Positions 45,801 to 51,612 of a stretch of DNA of 64,000 nucleotides are shown here, piece by piece (position 1 is the first letter of the stretch; each line of letters opens with the position of its first letter). Below the pieces are notes generated by a model that saw only the letters and a program-made list of their open reading frames with translations, had not been told where the DNA came from and did not search any database. The stretch lies in NCBI GenBank assembly GCA_945957605.1, contig CAMFLR010000015.1, positions 124,001-188,000 on the forward strand. Direction: 5' to 3'. Position numbers and translations under genes: made by a program. The stretch is from an uncultured Isosphaeraceae bacterium (GTDB lineage Bacteria > Planctomycetota > Planctomycetia > Isosphaerales > Isosphaeraceae).

Positions 45801-47750
45801 AAAGCAATCAGCGGCGCCGATCTCGCACGCCTCATCACGCATGCGAAACTGCTCGCCGAAGGCTCGATTGCGCAAGACCTCTACAAGTTCGGCAAGGGCG
45901 AGATTGACGACTCAGCAATCGACGCCCTCGCAGCACAGTTCGATGAAACCGGGCTCGCCAAAATCCTCAGTCTCTCCACGCCGACGATCGTTTCGCCGAT
46001 CACCAACGTGATTATCAATGAAGACCAATCGCCGCCGACTGTACCAATCCATGTTCAAAATCTCGACTTCCCAAACTCGCGACTCAGCGTGTCGGTGCTG
46101 TCGGACAATCCCGATTTGATCCGGCCTGAATACGTTCACTTCACCCCTGGCTCATCGCCGCAGGAACTGATCCTCAGCTTCACACCACAGCCCAACATTT
46201 CGGGCACAGCGGTGATCACGCTGACCTTTACCGACCCCACGGGCGGCAAAACGAGCTCTGAGTTCCACATCACGGTCAACCCGATCGCACACGCCCCCGT
46301 TGCACACAACTTCACAGTTTCAGCGTCTCGTAACCATTCGCAGACGTTTGATCCGTCCGGTCATGCGTCGAGTCCCGACGGCGTTGCACTCACGTCGACG
46401 CTCGTGGGCGCACCCGCGCACGGGACCGTTACGGCGAACGCCGATGGCACATTCACCTACATGCCTGACGCGGATTTTGTCGGCACGGAGACCCTGCACT
46501 ACATGGTTTCGGACGGCCGCGGAGGTCTCGATTCCGCCGCGATCACGTTCGTCTCGACCGGCCAGAATGGTCCCCCGAAACCACGCGACGATGCGGCTTC
46601 GACGTGGACACTTACGCCTGTGATTATTCCGGTCCTCGCCAATGATTCCGACGCGAACGGCGACGTGCTAACCGTTGCGAGCTTCACGCAGGCACGACAC
46701 GGCGTCGTGTCGCTCAACGCCGATGGCAGCATCGCATACCGCCCGGAGATCGGATTCACAGGCACTGACCAGTTCATCTATGTTGTCAGCGATGGCCGTG
46801 GCGGGACCGGCGCCTCAACCGTGACGGTGACGGTCGCGCCGAGCAACGGCAACCTCTCCGCACCCAACTTGGCCTTCGAGACTTCAGTAGGGCGTGCCTT
46901 GACGTTCAATCCGACGCTTCAGGCGTCCGACAAAGCAGGCCTCACTCCGACTCTCGTCACATTCAGCCCACCCACATACGGAGCCGTGACGAGGAACACC
47001 GACTCGACGCTGACCTACACGCCCATCCCGGGATTCGTGGGAGTCGATTCCTTCACCTACACGCTCGCCGACGGCCATGGAGGATCGACGCTCGTTCGCG
47101 TGAACATTCATATTGCACCAGCGCCCATCGTTGGTAAAGTTGTGGCTCCTGACTTGATCTTGAAGGGATTCAAGGGCGGTTCTGTCGCGTTCAACCCACT
47201 CCAGTTCGCAACCGATGTCGCAGGCTACGCGCCGTCGCACGTCTCGTTCGAGCAACCGCACCATGGAAGCGTCACATTGAACGCAGACGGCACACTCACC
47301 TACGCGCCGAAACGAGGGTTTGCTGGTAAGGATAGCTTTACTTACGTCCTGACCGACGGTCACGGCGGATCGGCGACGGTTCATGTGGCAGTCGATATCG
47401 CGCAACGTGCTGTGCGGCCGCCGTCGAAGCCCCAACTCGCCGCGGCGCGCGGGGCTTTCGTATCCACGCTCTATCACGAAATTCTTGGCCGCGAAGCAGG
47501 TGTCCAAGAACGAGCTTACTGGACATCGATCCTCTCGCGCGGCGGGTCGCCGTTGTCGGTCGCAACGAACCTTGATCGATCCCCCGAACATCGCGACCAG
47601 ATTCGGACTGGACACTCGACCGGTGTCTCGAAAGTGACCGCGCTGGCAGACGCCACGACAGCCCTCAATCGTTCGCTAATCGGCGGTAGTGTCGTTCCCG
47701 CTGGCCCACTTGCATCCTTTCGCGTATCCGCCTCTCGCACGAATTGGTGA
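33822..47750 (+). CDS. Giant multidomain exported protein (LamG, Calx-beta-like, malectin-like, PPC-like, FG-GAP, EF-hand, cadherin-like, DUF4214)
   Basis: A 4642-residue protein; GGAG precedes the ATG. The basic N-terminus followed by LRLEALEERALMA is the planctomycete giant-protein signature, shared with the gene at 55994; no classical signal helix is seen. Approximate order: LamG-like 70-255; Calx-beta-like strands 266-376 and more later (ending TDND); malectin-like 607-728; two PPC-like modules 840-1063 (TVDWYKFTI, DQDFYKFTS); FG-GAP/VCBS-like 1267-1547 (FVDINGDGLLDLFVG); another PPC-like module about 1845-1980; many calcium-loop motifs 2720-3170 (DLNGNGRLDPGEQF, DADGNGKL); SdrD-B-like about 3690-3760; dockerin-like pair 3784-3836; tandem cadherin-like repeats about 4150-4526; DUF4214 about 4542-4597. 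It is probably a calcium-dependent cell-surface or matrix protein for adhesion or cell-cell contact. The frame is uninterrupted over 13.9 kb. Confidence 0.93.
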   Translation: MSRHEPPARRRPVSPARFKSRRSGRSRALRLEALEERALMAYSVTLGNVANLSEGFGFGSTIDGLNSALNLSVGTAEDAATYTKPLGVSQSNAFTEEFWLYPQANAQGELFRFVNTGNNGLNAVTISGAGKDIAFDGLGSRIALSGVLNSNAWNHVAETFDGTNVRVYINGNQVYTSGAFGGAKVSEPSQLIMGSTSNQPGVIDELRIWSVARSQSEIQKGMLDLPVGNEPGLAAYYKFDGNLNDATGRNAAMISLGTPSYVNNPAPQVGYVTVNVDQPVKTGIGLPVTYNIAGGSATEGTDYTDSHFRTDAFNPATDQRGIIIPDGQTSGRIYFVATGDALAEGTETINVALTAQSSYNVGAASTASLTLTDNDAYKPGLAGFTVDGQAVSSDAAVGGIPLYLGPTTGSAGMDFRLTSQPTGNVTIQLAGNGYVFFKVGSAVQTFLPLTFTKTNWDQAQRVVLSSTITSPFNGQIIATQTAGPAYLSSQIKLNVTNIPPTSAQVGEGSATDGAPITPTANLVAVHGALEGNGTGALIRATLDAPAPAAGLTLNYQYSITSATSVGTFTGGDLGDGLDLDGNFVYAVNMAGAAAGAIRDATFTTPNVPGVTYKAPNAITNFFVGNFGTSPNDAALKSAMQGVRFTADGTPVTLDLANLTPGVEYKLQLLFAEASSNRGFDVLVDGQTIANDLNVGQVQGGVANRTKGVVVTDDFVATASTVHIVLNGQAAPYPDKNPTLNAFTLEQLPSAKIAPLSGTVQVQPGARNVDIPIVVSDDSIAGPSRTVAIALTSGTGYNVGTSPSASVVITDDDKPGIGLSNFTQSPTATGTGAPNDTQTQATDLGTFVGGRISKSGAISSTNTVDWYKFTIDTKVAVPQSIVPTVTGAGSILFQVYNSTGSLVDSTTLVSGQSGLLYLGGRPSGTYFLKISDPTGKGGNYSFLAHGTDVEPNDNFGVPVDLGTALPGAAYDGTIATANDQDFYKFTSDDRTATIDSVTVTIDNANAPVSLILYDANGNPIDATSVLKPEATGASLTLGLSVASKRGPGTYFLRVAGVNGATGHYTISFAGMRIDDYVGVFSDNYSTIVLEQSPTSPVSQQFGLRLSSQPSGPVTLTLATASSGTSDAATLSTKTVTFTTTNWDVYQLVTVTPIDNPMPTGLQDFTITATGASSDPQYANRILRFDVLVEDDQQFIQPPVTSTPQDPNLPHAVLPNLGTSVTEGGTISFNAGLTKPASTATYVGIGFDPSSTLMGKDFTISSGLVTDQHAFSDAFTALKLGGAYNVPRFVDINGDGLLDLFVGSATGPLRFFRNEGTKTDPRFVEKTGTAEDPFSAIDTGSLGGYLYPAFADVDGNGTIDLVLGSRTGLTYFRNDGTPQIPRFSSILPIAGYNPFQAMYGIGGSFFAPVFADLYGTGKPDLYIPRQGNGTIAYFKNVAGTFTRNDAASPVSGLGVGTTDTPTLSFADLNGDNVLDAIVGLGGGSFARLNLGTRTSPNLATTNYTRFFQVTTGISRPAWTVADIDGDGITRLYTGDSASGLFAMQSYLAAVIPAGSVQTTVTLRTVDNPIDEGSNRTIDVRLLQSSTYIIDSAFGFTDTNDLNGNGNRSETLRLPIAGSIALVNNDKAGIVVAPPKGTTVNETGTTQTLAIQLASQPVASVSVFVTSSDPLLGPIAIGTNAGAASVTLTFTPANWNVPQSVNVLGVSDSIDDGDRQFKVTATSSSADVPYDRLSGAVNVFTHVNNDTSGVTVSSPQQTLQGRANVFGVSLNTQPVGQVHVTMTPVDGQISIDGATPGDPETLTFDASNWNLPQYVQVTAADDGIVQYFHTSQIQFSVQTGTNQAGSTPGVHNTNTTAYDLGTLADGFNWSGIPLSQTYSNGAAGNNGLWFKFTLTRYASPRDAFRTLGGPTTPDLTPSMFLYNSDLTKSYGQSQKRGSSTLNGITTPATSTLSLAGLAPGVYYLQVSSLYNQPDTFRFLYDNSDRLYESVAPPPITVSIKDNDLPTAQITPGLAPSEVFSQPGTFVVKLNAPAPAPPGDSGIKVNFQITGGMGILGDSTTPQDDFSINADFFDPVTKTGWVRVAPGDVQANIGVIPVDNKLVSSVPLSLRSFTFDPTNGYQVRVAIDPAALNEVPKVGNTYVLKKGTIITGILSASKTVTFTVRADTTLLETYYTSSAGTALEYAAAVPTSQTEADAAAATAFGFNNTFAGRLQAKDVEVTLLPGSGYVLPQAPGTSSTDTTRTVARMTIFDDDVPGVRVTRVGEDTPIAEGAAPVAYAVSLLAQPSRAVTITLTPQGNIAFVNPANPGTGSYSATTYTLDMTNVPSNLDLRLATLVNTDSGWTASLQAKLRTVSYGASNATIGLTLADTKGGGNAAVTYQVPAAGATDAGGQPLKGTWDRFQPLIVSNLTPRADASGSYFEMTLTLNGKAQTIRINAKTAATPTAATTTTLTFDSSNWFQAQTVLVQAKSDAIAQPGSWYEADLGVKTASSDLNWNGLPIPPVAVHVADIQLDSGATAQAITSGFEALKNSLSDVKLPLVGSLLAFAPQVGDVFDSIEQPLTDDLKGTSGVTVDNFSQMADVSLAGETDDSSHSFFDDVTVEPQADSDGVSLSIHLEKTWNLFGLNLDGDLGLDALGLSLTTEGSINATATLSIDFTFGLSRTFGFYIDTAKTGIDAGLKVALDGFAATGHLGFLQLDLADDAENPSELSIAFHAGLNDLDNYQTIQFFDVNGDGLLAPSAYPYPIGVDSNKDGKIDAKADGSPNTVVTTVAEPWQNVNSKGVPVNGSGAAADFPTVSTVKATSLGQAGGAANFNGNNTFDEAVNEPNEGVYRKVTRGAVTIYYFDANDNGKLDVSTRGVDPYTTSWTSLTSAQKDQSEIWIASNNSRWVNGATGTVNPFLIQTKGTGANVVYYFDASGNTVLDANEQISAKLRKQLDKNKDGILNPAVQKDGEGTFVRGTGIAFNDLNGNGRLDPGEQFVNSGFDDLQFSDDAFTTSGNTTFLDLDGTGNVSQFPMRTTSDGTRYIDLNSNGVLDSLDPQATGDDPITVPSQYNGQSLFITAAIKTDAGGRFLDLIGNGVFDANKDIRLDVKDSNSVALGFGTKTPAAYFGITDYATTFTFFDADGNGKLNSADYQVLVSAGQEYLDLDRNGMLTGGPDDPLEPTAGQNNTFDLSKLGSATSVVKLLNDGDRLTLTELRNFVSGVRSDNATKTDQLKASLNLFSYSFTGSANLGLTAVTSVEGNPDFPSLSFNLGISFPLFNYGDQSEAADTGFTVDFNDVTLDLGSFLTSFAEPVLDTVDQVLTPFKPIIQVLNADTKLPAALGLDSFFEADGRPGTSLLEIARKISGGDPQIDAAIKFADTLTQIVDTVDSLKSMVASGQSTIINFGDFSIDDFHAASDDAADTASNSRGTTRSDGQRPASAVTRNPDGSTSGLNRTSGAAAQAANVANSKGKSSVFSKLSQLDGFSFDILNPDTIISLLMGEEDVNLITYDIPDFNVNFKVSKTFPIWGPLAGLLEGNFNVGTDLAFGFDTHGFQEWAKADFAVDQVYQIFDGFYVSDLHGGTDRPELFASATIAAGAGIDVGIASGFVKGGVTGTIGLDLVDQGEADGTSDGKVRGSEIIDALKTDPLSLFRLNGSVDAFLGAKIEVDFFFFSATVYEETFATFNLAKFTLDSNGFSGTSDVGKLQGGPINGATVWLDANGNGILDPDEPNTLSAADGSYQLLLPDGYDTGTGMIRSQGGVDITTGLPATTSFSGMLGQTVATPLTSLIQAVMQQPIPISTADFNHDGIIDQSDADAFLTAYSDGNPQTDINKDGKVDDRDLGLFDVYYEIALGGGVPTFNQAEQLILLANGLDPSIDLGNTADFDGALANDPTSEAVLTRTDETEVIQAGLRAWLAGAAGLPFNDPKTNVILSDAINRALATQIVTGRFDLRDPATIEAVAQNCYLNVQKALADAGLGTLQTSNDFEGHVASLVRVASKVADVMDKLAAKAISGADLARLITHAKLLAEGSIAQDLYKFGKGEIDDSAIDALAAQFDETGLAKILSLSTPTIVSPITNVIINEDQSPPTVPIHVQNLDFPNSRLSVSVLSDNPDLIRPEYVHFTPGSSPQELILSFTPQPNISGTAVITLTFTDPTGGKTSSEFHITVNPIAHAPVAHNFTVSASRNHSQTFDPSGHASSPDGVALTSTLVGAPAHGTVTANADGTFTYMPDADFVGTETLHYMVSDGRGGLDSAAITFVSTGQNGPPKPRDDAASTWTLTPVIIPVLANDSDANGDVLTVASFTQARHGVVSLNADGSIAYRPEIGFTGTDQFIYVVSDGRGGTGASTVTVTVAPSNGNLSAPNLAFETSVGRALTFNPTLQASDKAGLTPTLVTFSPPTYGAVTRNTDSTLTYTPIPGFVGVDSFTYTLADGHGGSTLVRVNIHIAPAPIVGKVVAPDLILKGFKGGSVAFNPLQFATDVAGYAPSHVSFEQPHHGSVTLNADGTLTYAPKRGFAGKDSFTYVLTDGHGGSATVHVAVDIAQRAVRPPSKPQLAAARGAFVSTLYHEILGREAGVQERAYWTSILSRGGSPLSVATNLDRSPEHRDQIRTGHSTGVSKVTALADATTALNRSLIGGSVVPAGPLASFRVSASRTNW

Positions 47751-48054
47751 GACGCAAGAAGAAATCCCGTGAATCCTGACCTGCTCTCAAAAGTTCGACC
47801 GGGTAATCCAAACGCTGCAACTCCATCCGCTGTCTCGCATTTTCCAGGGCGACGAGGGGACGCTGATTCGGGCATTCCTCGCGTTCATACCTGGCCTTTT
47901 ATTACAATTCACCTAACAATGGTCGCGAAATATACCGCGACTCGGCGCCCCGCATGCCAGCACGCATGTGGATCGCCGTGATGATCGTGAGTGGAACGGA
48001 TCGACCGCTGGCGGAGGCAAGACGTTAGCGGTCGTTGAAGCGAAGGATTGGGCC
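47751..48054. other. Gap between giant gene and FAD oxidoreductase gene
   Basis: About 300 bp with no gene. A short stem GTCGCG/CGCGAC with loop AAATATAC (47922-47941) is the only structure seen; it is too short to call a terminator with confidence. Confidence 0.35.
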
Positions 48055-49698
48055 ATGGCCGAACTGGATTATGCGCATCAGGTTGCATTCCCGGAACTCA
48101 CGGAGGCCGAGATCGAGCATCTGGCCCGGATGGCCAAGGTATGCTCGTTCAAAGACGGCGAGCCTGTCTATCAGGCTGGTCAACGAGGCATCCCCTTTTA
48201 CGTCGTATTGACGGGTTCGATCGAAATCGTCGATGAGTCGCGTTCAGAGCCGGTATCGATCGTCGTCCACACACCCGGTGGATTTGTTGGGGACGTCTCG
48301 CTGCTGACCGACCGGCCGGTTGTTATCTCGGCTTACGCCCGTGGTGAAACGCAGGCTTATTGCGTGTCTCAGGAGGACTTGCGGCGGGTCATTCAAGACA
48401 TGCCCGACCTTAGCGACAAGCTGCTCGACGCGTTTCAGACCAGGCGGATCATGCTCGAGCGATCGGGATTCGTCGGCATCCGAGTCTTCGGACATCTCGG
48501 CTGCCCGAGCCTGACTCAGATCCGCGAGTTTCTCGATAAGAACAAGGTGCCGCACACCTGGATCGACGTCGACTCTGCTGAAGGCCGAGAGGCGATGGAG
48601 GCGGCGGACATTACGCCCGACCAGCTCCCGTTTCTGGCGTGCAGCCGCGGAACGCGGGCGCCAAAGCCGACGGTTACGCGAATCGCCGAGTGCATCGGCC
48701 TCAAGCGGAAAATCCGATCCGAGCCGTTCGACCTGGTCATCGTCGGTGCTGGCCCGGCCGGGCTGGCGGCTGCAGTTTACGGAGCGACGGAAGGACTGGC
48801 GACACTAGTTCTCGACCGATTCGGCCCCGGTGGGCAAGCAGCGACCAGCACGCGAATCGAAAACTACATGGGCTTTCCCGCCGGACTCTCCGGCGCGGAC
48901 CTTGCGAATCGCGGGTACCTTCAGGCGCTGAAATTCGGCGCCGAATTGGTGGCGCCGGTCGAGGTCATGTCGATGACCTGCGAAGACAAAATTCATCGCC
49001 TCGTGCTCGACGACGGCCAGGTCGTCCGAGGGCGAACCGTGCTGATCGCCACCGGAGCGAGCTATCAGCGGCTGCCCGTAGAAGGGTGCGAAAAGTGGGA
49101 GGGTGCTGGAATCTATTACTCTTGCACCTCGGTCCACGCGCGGGCTTGCCGCGATGGTCGGGCGGTAGTGATTGGTGGCGGCAATTCGGCGGGCCAGGCG
49201 GCGATGTTCCTCGCCGAGCACACGGCCGGCGCCGTCTTGCTGCTCCGCGGAGGAGACCTGCGCAAGAGCATGTCGGACTATCTCGCCAAGCGGATCGAAC
49301 GGCACGAGAAGATCGAGGTGATCTACCATTCCGAGGTCGAGGCGGTCGAAGGGTCCGGCCGGTTGGCCAGCCTGAAACTGCGGGACGTTCGTGGCGGTGA
49401 GGGACGACAGCTCGATTGCTCGGCCGTGTTCGTCTTCATCGGCGCACACCCGAGAACCGACTGGCTGCCATCGAGCATCGCCGTCGACTCGAAGGGATTC
49501 ATCCTGACAGGGGCCGATGCTGCACACTCAGGCAAATGGCCGCTGAGTGGCCGCGAGCCGTGCGCCGTTGAGACGACCTGCCCCGGAGTTTTTGCGGCAG
49601 GAGACGTCCGCAGCAATACCACGAAACGCGTCGCCTTCGCCGTCGGCGACGGAGCATTATCGATCGCGTGCGCCCATCGCGTGCTCGCGGAAATTTGA
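48055..49698 (+). CDS. Cyclic-nucleotide-binding / glutaredoxin-like / FAD-NAD(P) oxidoreductase fusion
   Basis: A 547-residue protein; the ATG at 48055 (MAELDYAHQ) follows AAGGA and matches the start of the first domain. Residues about 8-125 are a cNMP-binding-like domain (VYQAGQRGIPFYVVLTGSIEIV, GGFVGDVSLLTDRPVVISAYA). Residues about 135-215 look glutaredoxin-like (FGHLGCPSLTQIREFLDKNKVPHTWIDVD) but with one Cys where CxxC is expected. Residues about 228-547 are a thioredoxin-reductase-type flavoprotein: FAD motif GAGPAG at 234-239, GPGGQAATSTRIENYMGFP, and NAD(P) motif GGGNSAG at 374-380. Where true thioredoxin reductases carry CATC, this has YYSCTSVHARAC, so it probably is not a classical one. 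The FAD-binding end segment GVFAAGDVRSNTTKRVAFAVG is intact. Electron acceptor unknown. Confidence 0.88.
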   Translation: MAELDYAHQVAFPELTEAEIEHLARMAKVCSFKDGEPVYQAGQRGIPFYVVLTGSIEIVDESRSEPVSIVVHTPGGFVGDVSLLTDRPVVISAYARGETQAYCVSQEDLRRVIQDMPDLSDKLLDAFQTRRIMLERSGFVGIRVFGHLGCPSLTQIREFLDKNKVPHTWIDVDSAEGREAMEAADITPDQLPFLACSRGTRAPKPTVTRIAECIGLKRKIRSEPFDLVIVGAGPAGLAAAVYGATEGLATLVLDRFGPGGQAATSTRIENYMGFPAGLSGADLANRGYLQALKFGAELVAPVEVMSMTCEDKIHRLVLDDGQVVRGRTVLIATGASYQRLPVEGCEKWEGAGIYYSCTSVHARACRDGRAVVIGGGNSAGQAAMFLAEHTAGAVLLLRGGDLRKSMSDYLAKRIERHEKIEVIYHSEVEAVEGSGRLASLKLRDVRGGEGRQLDCSAVFVFIGAHPRTDWLPSSIAVDSKGFILTGADAAHSGKWPLSGREPCAVETTCPGVFAAGDVRSNTTKRVAFAVGDGALSIACAHRVLAEI

Positions 49699-49776
49699 AC
49701 GGCATCGGAGCGAGCTCAGTGATGGACGCTCACTAGATTTGAACAAACAAGCACAACCTGGTTAAAAATCACCAAT

Positions 49777-49838
49777 CCGCTCAATCTTGTCTTCATGACG
49801 GCACAATAGGTGCTGACGAAGTCGACAAGATTGGGCGG
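49777..49838 (+). other. 62-nt palindromic element with nested stems
   Basis: CCGCTCAATCTTGTC (49777-49791) pairs with GACAAGATTGGGCGG (49824-49838) over 15 bp with one G-U pair. The 32-nt loop holds smaller stems: TTC/GAA and GCAC/GTGC around AATAG. A T-rich tract (TGTTTCTTT) follows. It lies 79 bp after the oxidoreductase stop and may be its terminator, a small structured RNA or a relic of a mobile-element end. Confidence 0.5.
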
Positions 49839-49886
49839 TGTTTCTTTAGGCTGGATGAAATCGGTCCGCGGAAACCGGAGGACGTA

Positions 49887-49961
49887 ATGTTCAAGCGACG
49901 GCGTTTAGGCTGTGCCGTGAATGTGACCCTCCTGGGTTGCCGCTGCGCTCCACTCAATTGA
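49887..49961 (+). CDS. Possible 24-residue Cys-rich small peptide upstream of egtB
   Basis: An ATG at 49887 follows a strong ribosome-binding sequence (CCGGAGGACGTA) and opens a 24-codon frame ending at TGA 49961. The peptide starts MFKRRR and contains three Cys, at positions 9, 18 and 20 (GCRC near the end). The strong Shine-Dalgarno sequence and its place 390 bp before egtB make it a candidate small protein or leader peptide. A frame this short can arise by chance, and no terminator/antiterminator pair was found between it and egtB. Confidence 0.3.
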   Translation: MFKRRRLGCAVNVTLLGCRCAPLN

Positions 49962-50349
49962 TGCCATGATGCACGCTTTCATTGAAACATTAGTTTAATG
50001 GTTGCCTTCGTGGGTAGAATGGTGGACGAATAGGCGCTAGTCGGCTTGCGACGACACCGGCACTCGATGAATTCCGATCGATCTACGTCGTCCAGTTCAC
50101 GACGCTAGATGACTCTCTAATGTGAGGCCCTGGCAGCCGTAACGTCGGGCGAGCATTCGGCATCCGGAAAGAAGTGACTGGGTCGCTAAAAGACATATCG
50201 CTCGCTTGAGATTTTAGAGAGTACCACCGTTAAGCGAGTTGAAGATGAACGCGATTGAATAGCGACCGCGGTCGAGAAGGCGTGACACGACGATCGGCGC
50301 CATATCGCACGGTGCATCGCTGATCGAGCAAGCGAATAGTGGAGGTGAA
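49962..50349. other. Region immediately upstream of the ergothioneine cluster
   Basis: About 390 bp without a recognised gene. CTCGCTT (50211-50217) and AAGCGAG (50232-50238) can pair across a short spacer. The promoter was not identified with confidence; A/T-rich sequence at 49975-50030 (TTGAAA, TAGAAT) is the likeliest place. AGTGGAGGTGAA gives egtB a strong ribosome-binding site. Confidence 0.35.
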
Positions 50350-51612
50350 ATGCCCGAGCAACCTTCTGAACTGTCGGACTGTTCCTCTCTGCTATCGCGT
50401 TATCGCGAAGTGCGCAGCCGTAGCGAGCGACTTTGCGAGCCGCTCGAACCAGAAGATTATCAGCTTCAATCCATGCCGGATTGCAGCCCGCCCAAATGGC
50501 ATCTGGCACACTCGACCTGGTTCTTTGAGACTTTTTTGCTCGCGCCGCATGTTCCGGGTTATCGCGCCCACGACCCACAGTTCTGCTATTTGTTCAACTC
50601 TTATTACGACGCGGTTGGCGACCGCTGGCCCAGGCCCTCGCGCGGCTTGCTGTCTCGTCCCACAATCGCCGAGGTCTACCGCTATCGCCGCGCAGTCGAC
50701 GACGGACTCCTTTCGCTTCTGGAATCGGCCGACGACCGTCTTATGCAGACGATCGGGCCGCTGCTGGAGATCGGCCTGAATCACGAGGAGCAGCACCAGG
50801 AGTTGCTTCTCACCGATTTGAAGCACGCGTTCGGGCTGAATCCGCTGCATCCCAGTTACGCTCCAGCGATCGACGAACCTCGAATTGATGCGGCTCCGAT
50901 GGAGTGGGATCAATATTCGGCCGGAGTTCGTCGAATCGGCCACGACGGTACCGGCTTTGCGTTCGACAACGAAGGACCGCGGCACCGCACGTACGTCGGG
51001 GCGTTCGCGCTCGCCTCAAGGCCTGTGAACAACGGTGAATATCTAAGATTTATCGAGGACGATGGATACGCGCGGCCGGAGTTTTGGTTGTCGGATGGCT
51101 GGGCTGCGCGGCGTGCGGGTGGTTGGTCTGCGCCAATGCACTGGCATCGCGATGGCACGAGTTTCGCCCAGTTCACGCTCCGAGGAATGCAGCCTTTGGA
51201 TTTGGCCGAGCCCACTTGCCACGTTAGCTACTATGAGGCTGACGCCTACGCCCGGTGGGCCGGCTTTCGCCTGCCGACTGAGGGTGAGTGGGAGACGGCG
51301 GCTGGAGATCAACCTGTGTCGGGTAACTTCCTGGACACGGAAAATTTCCATCCGTCGAATTCCGGCCGCTCGATCTACGGCGACGTCTGGGTGTGGACGG
51401 CCAGCCCCTATTCGGCTTACCCCGGATATCGCCCGGCGGCGGGCGCGCTCGGGGAGTACAACGGCAAGTTCATGTGCAACCAGATTGTGCTTCGAGGTGG
51501 GTCGTGCGTGACACCCCCGGGGCACGTCCGCCCGACATACCGCAACTTCTTTCCGCCGGACGCCCGCTGGCAATTTTCCGGCTTGCGACTCGCGAAGGAC
51601 CTGCCTGAATGA
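50350..51612 (+). CDS. egtB: Ergothioneine biosynthesis sulfoxide synthase EgtB
   Basis: A 420-residue protein of typical EgtB length, with a strong GGAGG ribosome-binding site. The N-terminal DinB-like half carries PPKWHLAHSTWFFETFLL (His51, His54) and NHEEQHQELLLTDLKH (His145, His149), which together match the three-histidine iron site of EgtB. The C-terminal half is a formylglycine-generating-enzyme-like (FGE-sulfatase) domain: VSYYEADAYARWAGFRLPTEGEWE, GDVWVWTASPYSAYPG and VLRGGSC, then RPTYRNFFPPDARWQFSGLRLAKD. EgtB joins hercynine to a thiol (gamma-glutamylcysteine or cysteine, depending on type) with oxygen. As no egtA or egtC is present in the window, a cysteine-using type is plausible but not shown. 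Its stop overlaps the egtD start. Confidence 0.95.
   Translation: MPEQPSELSDCSSLLSRYREVRSRSERLCEPLEPEDYQLQSMPDCSPPKWHLAHSTWFFETFLLAPHVPGYRAHDPQFCYLFNSYYDAVGDRWPRPSRGLLSRPTIAEVYRYRRAVDDGLLSLLESADDRLMQTIGPLLEIGLNHEEQHQELLLTDLKHAFGLNPLHPSYAPAIDEPRIDAAPMEWDQYSAGVRRIGHDGTGFAFDNEGPRHRTYVGAFALASRPVNNGEYLRFIEDDGYARPEFWLSDGWAARRAGGWSAPMHWHRDGTSFAQFTLRGMQPLDLAEPTCHVSYYEADAYARWAGFRLPTEGEWETAAGDQPVSGNFLDTENFHPSNSGRSIYGDVWVWTASPYSAYPGYRPAAGALGEYNGKFMCNQIVLRGGSCVTPPGHVRPTYRNFFPPDARWQFSGLRLAKDLPE

Noticed and set aside
46884-47615. Minus-strand open frame of 243 codons
   Set aside because: Antisense to the cadherin-like/DUF4214 end of the giant gene; composition is shadow-like.
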